A stretch of 10,633 bases of DNA from UBA2197 sp034370465. GTDB taxonomy: Bacteria > Desulfobacterota > Desulfuromonadia > Desulfuromonadales > UBA2197. A model generated the notes under the pieces. It saw only the letters and a program-made list of their open reading frames with translations. It did not search any database and was not told the DNA's origin. The position numbers were made by a program, and so were the translations under genes. The first letter of the stretch is position 1. Every line of letters starts with the position of its first letter. Below are positions 1 to 6,006 of the stretch, piece after piece. The stretch spans positions 1 through 10,633 of the forward strand of contig JAXMLA010000216.1 in the NCBI GenBank assembly GCA_034370465.1, given 5' to 3'.

Positions 1-64
1 ACGCGGATCACCCGGTCATGCTCGTGATAATCGAGGGTAGCCGATTCGCCGGTGGTGCCGCAGG
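1..64. repeat. Direct repeat, copy 1 (at the window edge)
   Basis: Bases 1-64 are identical to 466-529. The offset of 465 bp is exactly 155 codons, so the dapA frame stays open across the junction. The identity begins at the first base of the window, so its full length is unknown. Copy 1 is the misplaced one: it interrupts DapA where a different sequence is expected. The junction falls within a short shared stretch around GCCGCAG, which fits microhomology-driven joining. Confidence 0.95.
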
Positions 65-650
65 CCATCAGCGGCAGGGTGAGGAAGTCGTCACCGGAGA
101 TGACGTCGATCTTGTCGGCAGCTGCGGCAATGATTTCACTCGCCTGGGTGACATTCCCGGAAGCTTCCTTGATCGCGACGATATTGGCAAACTCGGCCAG
201 GCGAATCGTCGTCTGCGCCTCCATATTCATGCCGGTGCGACCGGGGACATTGTAAAGGACCTGGGGGAGAGCGACCGTTTCCGCAATCTTTTTGTAGTGC
301 TGATACAGCCCTTCCTGCGTCGGCTTGTTGTAATAAGGGGAGACGAGGAGGACACCGTCCGCCCCCATCTCTTTGGCATGCTGCGACAGTTCGATCGCTT
401 CTGCGGTCGAGTTGGAGCCGGTGCCGGCGATGACCGGAATCCGTCCCTTGACCTGCTCGATACAGACGCGGATCACCCGGTCATGCTCGTGATAATCGAG
501 GGTAGCCGATTCGCCGGTGGTGCCGCAGGGGATAATCGCGTCGGTGCCGTTCTCGATCTGGAATTCAACGAGCTGGCGATAAACTTCTTCCTCGAAGCGC
601 CCCTGAGCATCGAAAGGGGTAACGAGGGCAACCATGGATCCTTTGAACAT
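1..650 (-). CDS. dapA: 4-hydroxy-tetrahydrodipicolinate synthase, partial and chimeric at the left edge
   Basis: DapA condenses pyruvate with aspartate semialdehyde in the first committed step of diaminopimelate/lysine synthesis, in the cytoplasm. The protein starts MFKGSMVALVTPF and shows the family landmarks at the positions known for E. coli DapA: Thr44-Thr45 in CGTTGES, Tyr133 and Arg138 in YNVPGR, and the Schiff-base Lys161 in KEASGN. The ATG at 648-650 is chosen because GGAGGT lies just upstream (655-660) and the N-terminus aligns with the family. About 200 genuine residues are visible, against a usual length near 290. After residue 198 (LPLMACG), where the family normally continues with a GVISV-type strand, the frame re-enters its own residues 42-61 (CGTTGESATLDY and on) through an exact direct repeat. 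The normal C-terminal third is therefore absent, and the gene leaves the window. This looks more like an assembly chimera than a working protein. The family identity is secure; the last 20 codons are not trustworthy. Confidence 0.93.
   Translation of the reverse strand, partial: MFKGSMVALVTPFDAQGRFEEEVYRQLVEFQIENGTDAIIPCGTTGESATLDYHEHDRVIRVCIEQVKGRIPVIAGTGSNSTAEAIELSQHAKEMGADGVLLVSPYYNKPTQEGLYQHYKKIAETVALPQVLYNVPGRTGMNMEAQTTIRLAEFANIVAIKEASGNVTQASEIIAAAADKIDVISGDDFLTLPLMACGTTGESATLDYHEHDRVIR
466..529. repeat. Direct repeat, copy 2 (native place in dapA)
   Basis: This is the native copy. It encodes DapA residues 42-61, including the active-site Thr44-Thr45 segment, and both flanks read as normal DapA. 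It is identical to bases 1-64. Confidence 0.95.
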
Positions 651-684
651 AGAGACCTCCGAAAAACGGTTTTATCAGTAAAAT

Positions 685-701
685 CGCCTGATTTTCAGGC
701 G
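685..701 (-). promoter_or_regulatory. Small hairpin in the dapA leader
   Basis: A perfect 7-bp inverted repeat, CGCCTGA/TCAGGCG, has a 3-nt loop. Read on the minus strand it is followed by ATTTTACTG, about 35 nt before the dapA start. The T-run is short and interrupted, so this is at best a weak terminator or attenuator between the lipoprotein gene and dapA. It could equally be a chance palindrome. Confidence 0.35.
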
Positions 702-725
702 GGATAGGGGCGAAAAAGAGGATTA

Positions 726-754
726 TTGGTAACACACCTCCCAACGAAAGTCAA
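726..754 (-). promoter_or_regulatory. Possible sigma-70 promoter for dapA
   Basis: On the minus strand TTGACT (749-754) matches the -35 consensus at five of six bases. It is followed by a 17-bp spacer and TACCAA (726-731), a poor -10. The 125-bp gap between the lipoprotein gene and dapA is the widest in the biosynthetic block, so a separate dapA promoter is plausible. The weak -10 keeps this tentative. Confidence 0.25.
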
Positions 755-775
755 AGCGTGCCCCCCGCTTTCGCC

Positions 776-1555
776 CTATTCCGGCTGGGGTGTGGCGGTG
801 ACAATCGCCGAAGGCGGGCTGTCGACGATGACGCCCTTTTGTTCTGCCAGACAGCGCAATTGATAACGATAAAGGGTGCCATTCAGGGGACCGAGATCGT
901 CATACTTCTCGCCTTGCACCAACCGGGAGGTCAAAGGGGTCAGGCCGAAAGGTGCCTCCCCGCTGCTCCGGTAGATCTGACAACCGAGAAAGGTCCACCC
1001 CGGCGCCAGCTCCGGATCGCGCGTCCATTGCAAACGCACCAGACGATCGAACCCGGTGGCCGTCAAGGCCTGCGGCGCCGGCGGGAAGGGGTGCAGCTGC
1101 CGCGCCAGGGACGCGGCAGCGCCGGTCACCCCGCGACTGGTCACCGGGACCAGACGATAGCGGTAGCCGTAGCCGGGCCGGACATCGTCATCACGAATGA
1201 TCAACCGCTGCCCGTCGCGGGCAATCGTCAAGGGATCGATGCTCCGCCACACCTCGCTCGGCTCGTCGCATTCGGCACAGACTCCGCCGCCGGTTTCACG
1301 CCGGAAGATGCGCAGTTCGCTGAGGTCGGTGAGGGGCGTACCGTCGAGATTGCTCTCGGGGAGATCGACATACAGGAGGATCGATCCGCCGATCTGTCGC
1401 GCTTCCGGGCGCCCCGGTGCGGCCGGCTCGGCCTTCAGGAGGGGGCGCACCGGCCCCTTCTTGCCGCAGGCAGAAACAAAGACGAGCAAGAGCAGAACCA
1501 GTAGGATCGGTAGGGGCACGACGTGTCGTGCCCGCTTCAAAAGTCGCATCGTCAT
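776..1555 (-). CDS. FN3-type lipoprotein downstream of argH
   Basis: This 259-residue predicted lipoprotein has a basic start (MTMRLLKRAR), a hydrophobic stretch at about residues 13-27, and a lipobox VSAC with the acylated Cys at 30. CGKKGPVRP follows, a motif shared with small LptM/YifL-type outer-membrane lipoproteins. The rest reads as two fibronectin type III-like domains, about 45-155 and 158-255. Each has the closing YRYRL/YRYQL strand motif typical of that fold. A periplasmic-facing, membrane-anchored protein is expected. It is translationally coupled to argH: its ATG overlaps the argH stop in ATGA (1552-1555). From memory, lipoproteins of this kind follow argH in Geobacter relatives; I know of no assigned biochemical role, and the link to arginine synthesis may be positional only. 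The lipoprotein call is strong and the FN3 call moderate. Confidence 0.82.
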   Translation of the reverse strand: MTMRLLKRARHVVPLPILLVLLLLVFVSACGKKGPVRPLLKAEPAAPGRPEARQIGGSILLYVDLPESNLDGTPLTDLSELRIFRRETGGGVCAECDEPSEVWRSIDPLTIARDGQRLIIRDDDVRPGYGYRYRLVPVTSRGVTGAAASLARQLHPFPPAPQALTATGFDRLVRLQWTRDPELAPGWTFLGCQIYRSSGEAPFGLTPLTSRLVQGEKYDDLGPLNGTLYRYQLRCLAEQKGVIVDSPPSAIVTATPQPE

Positions 1556-2934
1556 TTCTGCCGCTCGGCCCGGGCCCGGGCAATCTCCCGCTCAACCGCC
1601 ACCCGCGCCGTGCCTCCCGTCGCCGTGCGGGCATTGACCGAAGCTTCGAGGGTGACATGGGCGTAAATGTCGCTCTCGATCAGCGGCGAGAAGGCGCGGA
1701 ACTCGTCAAGGGTGAGCTCGTCGATCTCCTTGTTAGTTTCGATACAGTAACGCACGGTCTTGCCGACGACCTCGTGCGCCTGACGGAAAGGGAGGCCCTT
1801 GCGCACGCAGTAGTCGGCCACATCGGTGGCAGTCGAATAACCGCGCCCGGCCGCCTGGCGCATCGGCGCAGCCTTCACCTTCATCAGGGCGATCATCTCG
1901 GCAAAGATCTTCAAACTCCCCTTGACCGTGTCGATAGTGTCGAAGAGGGGCTCCTTGTCTTCCTGCATATCCTTGTTGTAGGCGAGGGGGAGCGACTTCA
2001 TCAGGGTGAGGAGGCTGAGGAGGTTGCCGTAAACCCGACCGGTCTTGCCGCGCACCAGCTCCGGGACATCGGGATTCTTCTTCTGCGGCATGATCGACGA
2101 GCCGGTGCAGAAAGCGTCGGTCAATTCGATGAAGTTGAAGTCGGCGGTCGACCACAGGATCAGCTCTTCGGAGAGCCGCGACAGGTGCATCATCAAAATC
2201 GAGCTCGCCGCGCAGAATTCGATGGCAAAGTCGCGGTCCGAGACCGAATCGAGGGAGTTGCGGGTGACGCCGCTAAAACCGAGGAGGCCGGCGACATATT
2301 CGCGATCGATCGGGAAAGTGGTCCCCGCCAGCGCCCCGGCGCCGAGGGGGAGGAAGTTCAGCCGTTCGCCGCAGTCGGCAAAGCGGCTCGCATCGCGCTT
2401 GAACATCTCGTAATAAGCAAGCATGTGGTGGCTGAAGAGGATCGGCTGGGCGGTCTGCAGGTGGGTGAAGCCGGGCATGATGGTGTCGAGATTGGCCTCG
2501 GCCTGCCCGAGGAGGGACTCCTGCAACTGGTCGAGGTAGCTCAGCACCGCCGCCACTTCATCGCGCAGATACAGGCGGACGTCGAGGGCCACCTGATCGT
2601 TGCGCGAGCGGGCGGTGTGGAGCTTGCCGCCGACCGGTCCGATGCGCTCGGTCAGGCGCGCCTCGATATTCATGTGGATATCTTCGAGACTGACCTTGAA
2701 TTCGAAGTTGCCGGCTTCGATATCGGCGAGAATCGATTCGAGCCCGGCGATGATCGTCTGCGCTTCGGCGGCGGTGATGATCGCCTGCTTCGCCAGCATT
2801 CGGCAATGGGCAATCGATCCCTGGATATCATAACGGTACATCCGCTGGTCGAAGTTGATCGAAGCGGTGAATTCTTCGACGAATTTATTGGTCGGCTGAT
2901 TGAAACGGCCGCCCCAGAGTTTGTCCTGGCTCAT
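1552..2934 (-). CDS. argH: Argininosuccinate lyase
   Basis: ArgH cleaves argininosuccinate to arginine and fumarate, the last step of arginine synthesis; it is a cytoplasmic homotetramer of the fumarase/aspartase superfamily. The 460-residue length is normal. Visible signatures are the WGGRF start, HTARSRND (107-113), GFTHLQTAQP (155-164) with the conserved His158, and the superfamily signature GSSIMPQKKNP (278-288), whose loop serine is the catalytic base. The ATG at 2934 follows an AAGGAG ribosome-binding site, 15 bp after the upstream stop. The 3' end overlaps the lipoprotein start by 4 bases. No residue appears missing or odd. It is separated from argG by a Nudix gene and a nitrilase-like gene. 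Confidence 0.98.
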   Translation of the reverse strand: MSQDKLWGGRFNQPTNKFVEEFTASINFDQRMYRYDIQGSIAHCRMLAKQAIITAAEAQTIIAGLESILADIEAGNFEFKVSLEDIHMNIEARLTERIGPVGGKLHTARSRNDQVALDVRLYLRDEVAAVLSYLDQLQESLLGQAEANLDTIMPGFTHLQTAQPILFSHHMLAYYEMFKRDASRFADCGERLNFLPLGAGALAGTTFPIDREYVAGLLGFSGVTRNSLDSVSDRDFAIEFCAASSILMMHLSRLSEELILWSTADFNFIELTDAFCTGSSIMPQKKNPDVPELVRGKTGRVYGNLLSLLTLMKSLPLAYNKDMQEDKEPLFDTIDTVKGSLKIFAEMIALMKVKAAPMRQAAGRGYSTATDVADYCVRKGLPFRQAHEVVGKTVRYCIETNKEIDELTLDEFRAFSPLIESDIYAHVTLEASVNARTATGGTARVAVEREIARARAERQK

Positions 2935-2949
2935 GGCTCTCCTTCGTGA

Positions 2950-4104
2950 TTATGGCGTCGGCGCAACGCCGTAGCTCAAGTCCTCTTCCAGAAGTTGCTG
3001 CCAGCCACCATCGGCGCCTTGCCGAAAGATGCTGTGCAGCTTGAGCGGCACCCGGCTGGTGCGGGGGTCGAGCTCGTGGAAGAGGGGCAGGTTAAAGTAG
3101 TAAAGGCGGGTCTGATCACTAAAGCGCAGCCGACAAATCGGCAGTCCGGCAAAATCATCCGTGCCGAATTCTCCCTGCTCCATCTTCTCGAGTTTATGGC
3201 TGCGATGAATCACCGCCGCCGAATGGCCAAAGTGGGCGTCGCCGCGCAAGCCCTGACACTGCGTCTCGGCCGAAGTGTTACAGAAGAGGGTGACAGTATC
3301 GCGCACCCCCGGTGTATAGGACAGGTATTCGCCGTAAAAGCCGTTGATCACGTCACGAAAGGCCTGATGCTCGGGCTTGGGGTTGCATTCGATAACGGCA
3401 AGGAGGTCGAGGCGCTGCCGGGTCTCGAAGAAGAGTTCGTTGGCGCGCTCGATGATCGTGCTGATATTCGAAGCGTAAAGATCGCGATAGATATAATCGA
3501 GACAGATCAGGGTCATGAAGTTGAAGCAGGTCGGCCGGCAGCGAAAGAGGGGGAAGATCTTGCCGCGATACAGGTCGCGAAAGGGATCGACCGTCTCTTC
3601 GCCGAAGAAGGGGTGACTCTTGGCTTCGAGAAAGACCCGCAAGCGGCCGCTCGACTCTTTGACCGCAATCACGCACCAGTTGACCGGAATATCGCCGACA
3701 TTGCCGGCGTCAAGATCCTCCAGGACCGAGGCCAGGACTTCGGCATTATCCTCAGGCCAGCGTTCAAGCAATGTCCGGTAATCGACGAGGCGCTGATGTT
3801 CGACGCCGAAGACGGTGACGGTATTTTCGCGGAATTTTTCGCCGATAAGCGTCAGCGCGTCATCGAGAAACTGCACCGGCAGGATCGCTTCCGGGAAGAG
3901 GAGGAAGTGCAGCTTCTTGAGGTTCCCGGCGCCGCTTGCGACCAGATCAAGGACCGAGCGCACCTGCGCCCACTGCTCCTCGGGAGCGCTGACCCGGAAA
4001 CCGACCTCGCCGATTTCGAGACGGGTCGGCAGCTGCGCGATCATCACATGCTGGTGATGGCCGCGCGGGATCTCCAGAGCGATCTCTTTCTCGACAATGC
4101 GCAC
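2950..4104 (-). CDS. Nitrilase-superfamily (carbon-nitrogen hydrolase-like) protein of unknown substrate
   Basis: This 384-residue protein has no assigned function that I recognise. By eye it carries a divergent nitrilase fold with the whole catalytic set: Glu72 in FLLFPEAILP, Lys162 in EAKSHPFFGEE (compare the family K-H-x-P-F-G-E pattern, with its second Glu) and Cys201 in TLICLDYIYRD (compare ICYDxRFPE). Spacings of 90 and 39 residues fit the family. The opening strand HVMIAQLP, VTVFGVEHQ near 96-104, and FGHSAAVI near 292-299 also match. It is about 100 residues longer than a typical single-domain nitrilase, mainly at the C-terminus. No signal peptide or membrane segment is evident, so it is probably cytoplasmic. 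The start is GTG at 4102-4104, 5 bp after the Nudix stop, with GAGGTG just upstream; argH follows 15 bp downstream. Family known: hydrolysis or transfer at amide, carbamoyl or nitrile carbon. Inferred only: a role linked to arginine, citrulline or ammonia metabolism, or to metabolite repair. Confidence 0.75.
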   Translation of the reverse strand: MRIVEKEIALEIPRGHHQHVMIAQLPTRLEIGEVGFRVSAPEEQWAQVRSVLDLVASGAGNLKKLHFLLFPEAILPVQFLDDALTLIGEKFRENTVTVFGVEHQRLVDYRTLLERWPEDNAEVLASVLEDLDAGNVGDIPVNWCVIAVKESSGRLRVFLEAKSHPFFGEETVDPFRDLYRGKIFPLFRCRPTCFNFMTLICLDYIYRDLYASNISTIIERANELFFETRQRLDLLAVIECNPKPEHQAFRDVINGFYGEYLSYTPGVRDTVTLFCNTSAETQCQGLRGDAHFGHSAAVIHRSHKLEKMEQGEFGTDDFAGLPICRLRFSDQTRLYYFNLPLFHELDPRTSRVPLKLHSIFRQGADGGWQQLLEEDLSYGVAPTP

Positions 4105-4109
4105 GCTGG

Positions 4110-4598
4110 CTATTGCACCTCATGAGGGAGACAGGACAAGGGATCTTCGATGGAACAGATTCCTGCAGCCGCGGTGACTGCCGGCCAGGTTAGCTGAGGA
4201 AAGATTTTACGCAGAATATAGCCGGTCCCCGGTGCCAGATCGTACTCCGGCAGGGCAGTGGCCGCACACCAGATCGCTTCGCTGCACTCGATGCCGTCCG
4301 GGCGCAGATCAAAACTTAACGGAGAAGCACGATAGTACAAAATAACAAAGTGATCAGGGTGGTCGACGTTGGCGATGTGCTCATAAACATCGATCAACCC
4401 GGCGGACAGAATTTCAATGCCGACTTCTTCCCGCACTTCCCGGTGCAGGGCGGCAAGAATCCCTTCCCCATGCTCAATCTTGCCGCCCGGCATGATCCAC
4501 AGACCATGAAAGGGATGCACACTGCGGCGGGTGAGGAGGACGCGGTCATCAGGGTCGATGACACAAGCAACAACTGAGGTTTTGATCCGTTTCGGCAC
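4110..4598 (-). CDS. Nudix hydrolase
   Basis: Nudix enzymes hydrolyse nucleoside diphosphates linked to another moiety, using divalent metal held by the Nudix box. The complete box (G-x5-E-x7-R-E-U-x-E-E-x-G-U) spans residues 39-61: Gly39, Glu45, then REVREEVGI at 53-61. Before it, WIMPGGK is typical. The 162-residue length is normal. The GTG at 4596-4598 is the only workable start: an in-frame TGA lies two codons upstream, and no suitable internal start precedes the box. It has no recognisable Shine-Dalgarno and begins 14 nt after a strong hairpin, so expression may be low or depend on argG translation. The tail after about residue 140 (AAAGICSIEDPLSCLPHEVQ) is not a conserved part I recognise. 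The substrate cannot be read from sequence. Placement beside a nitrilase-like gene inside an arg block suggests house-cleaning or metabolite repair, but that is inference. Confidence 0.92.
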   Translation of the reverse strand: MPKRIKTSVVACVIDPDDRVLLTRRSVHPFHGLWIMPGGKIEHGEGILAALHREVREEVGIEILSAGLIDVYEHIANVDHPDHFVILYYRASPLSFDLRPDGIECSEAIWCAATALPEYDLAPGTGYILRKIFPQLTWPAVTAAAGICSIEDPLSCLPHEVQ

Positions 4599-4612
4599 GA
4601 GTCAGATAAACG

Positions 4613-4642
4613 CATCGGGGCGCGGCAAGCCGCGCCCCGATG
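4613..4642 (-). terminator. Strong hairpin after argG, possible intrinsic terminator
   Basis: A perfect 14-bp inverted repeat (CATCGGGGCGCGGC and its complement) is separated by 2 nt, so the folded form would have a slightly opened loop. It begins 14 nt after the argG stop. On the minus strand it is followed by CGTTTATCTG, a poor U-tract. It may give partial termination or protect the argG mRNA end, with the Nudix start only 14 nt beyond. The hairpin is certain; its terminator activity is moderately likely. Confidence 0.6.
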
Positions 4643-4656
4643 TCCTTATTGCGAGA

Positions 4657-5877
4657 TTACTTGCTGTTGGCGCGTTGAATAGCGGCGATGCGCAGGCGCA
4701 GGGCATTAAGCTTGATAAAGCCCTCGGCGTCGGCCTGGTTGTAGACATCGTCCTTTTCGAAGGTGGCGAAGTCGACGTTGAAGAGGGAATCGCTGCTCGA
4801 ATCGCGGCCGACAACGCGGCAGTGCCCTTTGTAGAGCTTGATCCGGGCGATGCCGTTGACCGTGGTCTGGCTTTCGTCGATGAGCGCCTGGAGGACGCGG
4901 CGCTCCGGGGCGAACCAGTAACCGTTGTAGACCATGTCGGCGTAGCGGCTGACCAGAGAGTCGCGCAGATGCATGACTTCGCGGTCCATGGTGATCGATT
5001 CGACAGCGCGGTGCGCTTCTTCGAGGATCGTCCCGCCCGGGGTTTCATAAACGCCGCGACTCTTCATGCCGACATAACGGTTTTCGAGGAGATCGACGCG
5101 GCCGATACCGTGCCGGCCGCCGATAGTGTTGAGTTTGGCGAGGAGGTTGGCGGGAGAGAGGCGTTCGCCGTTGACCGCGACCGCGTCTCCCTTTTCAAAG
5201 GCGACCTCGACATACTCCGGCTGATCCGGGGCATCCTCGGGACGGACGGTGAGGACGTACATCTCTTCCGGTGCTTCCGCCCAGGGGTTTTCGAGGATAT
5301 CCCCTTCAAAGGAGATATGGAGGAGATTGCGGTCCGAACTCCAGGGAAAACGTTTGCTGGTCGGGACCGGAATCCCATGCTTCTTGGCGTAATTTTCCAA
5401 ATCGGTGCGGCTCTTCATCGTCCACTCGCGCCAGGGAGCAATGACCTTGATCGCCGGATCGAAGTGGTAGTAACCGATCTCGAAACGGACCTGGTCATTC
5501 CCCTTGCCGGTGGCTCCGTGCGAAACCGCGTCGGCCCCTTCCTGTTTGGCGATCTCCATCTGCGCCTTGGCGATGAGCGGCCGGGCGATGGAAGTGCCGA
5601 GGAAGTAGCGCCCTTCGTAGATGGCATTGGCGCGGAACATCGGGAAGACGAAGTCGCGGGCGAATTCTTCTTTGAGATCGACAATAATGCCCTTGCTGGC
5701 GCCGGTTGCCTTCGCCTTCTCGGGGATATGATCGAGCTCTTCCCCCTGGCCGAGGTCAGCGGAGTACGCGATGACTTCGGTATCGTACTCTTCGGTCAAC
5801 CATTTGAGGATGATCGAGGTGTCAAGCCCTCCGGAATAAGCGAGAACGACCTTCTTGACGCCAGTTTTTTTTGCCAT
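4657..5877 (-). CDS. argG: Argininosuccinate synthase
   Basis: ArgG joins citrulline and aspartate at the cost of ATP to AMP plus pyrophosphate, forming argininosuccinate for ArgH. The protein has 406 residues, normal for the family. The N-terminal PP-loop ATP-binding motif AYSGGLDTS lies at 13-21, and the family signature GATGKGNDQVRFE at 121-133. The start MAKKTGVKK at 5877 is chosen because it sits just behind AAGGAGTT (5883-5890) and puts the PP-loop at the usual distance. The frame stays open to 5958, but that 27-residue extension would be encoded by a dispersed repeat and contains no family sequence. The gene lies between the RDD gene and the Nudix gene. The leader contains alternative hairpins, and a strong stem follows the stop. 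Confidence 0.98.
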   Translation of the reverse strand: MAKKTGVKKVVLAYSGGLDTSIILKWLTEEYDTEVIAYSADLGQGEELDHIPEKAKATGASKGIIVDLKEEFARDFVFPMFRANAIYEGRYFLGTSIARPLIAKAQMEIAKQEGADAVSHGATGKGNDQVRFEIGYYHFDPAIKVIAPWREWTMKSRTDLENYAKKHGIPVPTSKRFPWSSDRNLLHISFEGDILENPWAEAPEEMYVLTVRPEDAPDQPEYVEVAFEKGDAVAVNGERLSPANLLAKLNTIGGRHGIGRVDLLENRYVGMKSRGVYETPGGTILEEAHRAVESITMDREVMHLRDSLVSRYADMVYNGYWFAPERRVLQALIDESQTTVNGIARIKLYKGHCRVVGRDSSSDSLFNVDFATFEKDDVYNQADAEGFIKLNALRLRIAAIQRANSK

Positions 5878-5882
5878 GATGG

Positions 5883-5890
5883 AACTCCTT
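5883..5890 (-). promoter_or_regulatory. Shine-Dalgarno fixing the argG start
   Basis: AAGGAGTT on the minus strand lies 5 nt before the ATG at 5875-5877. It supports the 406-residue ArgG over the longer open frame that begins at 5958. Confidence 0.85.
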
Positions 5891-5921
5891 TTTGACTTTG
5901 ATTGTCGATTTGAAATGCATT

Positions 5922-5990
5922 GGTAGGTCGGGTTAGCATAGCGTAACCCGACGATCAAAGATCAAGATTATCCGTCGGGTTACGCCCTTG
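5922..5990. repeat. REP-like palindromic repeat in the argG leader
   Basis: GTCGGGTTA occurs at 5927-5935 and again at 5974-5982, with its complement TAACCCGAC between them at 5944-5952. The outer pair extends to a perfect 13-bp inverted repeat: GCGTAACCCGACG at 5941-5953 with CGTCGGGTTACGC at 5973-5985, loop 19 nt. The middle arm can pair with either flank but not both. The core resembles dispersed GGTCGGGTTAGC-type intergenic palindromes common in proteobacterial genomes. It fills most of the gap between the RDD gene and argG. Confidence 0.7.
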
Positions 5991-6006
5991 GGGCTCACCC
6001 GGCCGA

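Noticed and set aside
18..707. Plus-strand 229-codon frame with an internal repeat of MLVIIEGSRFAGGAAG
   Set aside because: It is the antisense shadow of dapA; the repeated peptide only reflects the 64-bp direct repeat.
752..775. AAAGC/GCTTT pairing after the lipoprotein stop as a terminator
   Set aside because: The stem is 5 bp with a 9-nt loop and no T-run follows; too weak to call.
1417..2949. Plus-strand 510-codon open frame
   Set aside because: It is the mirror of argH (and the start of the lipoprotein gene) in GC-rich codons; it shows no family motif and ArgH is unmistakable on the other strand.
2995..4125. Plus-strand 376-codon open frame opposite the nitrilase-like gene
   Set aside because: The minus frame carries the Glu-Lys-Cys nitrilase motifs and fits the operon with 5 and 15 bp spacing; the plus frame has low-complexity shadow character and no motif.
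4531..5895. Plus-strand 454-codon open frame
   Set aside because: It is antisense to argG, whose PP-loop and signature motifs are clear.
5878..5958. 27-residue N-terminal extension of ArgG
   Set aside because: It is encoded by the palindromic repeat and leader, lacks family similarity, and the downstream ATG has a good Shine-Dalgarno.
5922..5990. CRISPR repeats
   Set aside because: There are only three short palindromic arms with unequal spacing and no array; they fit a REP-like element.
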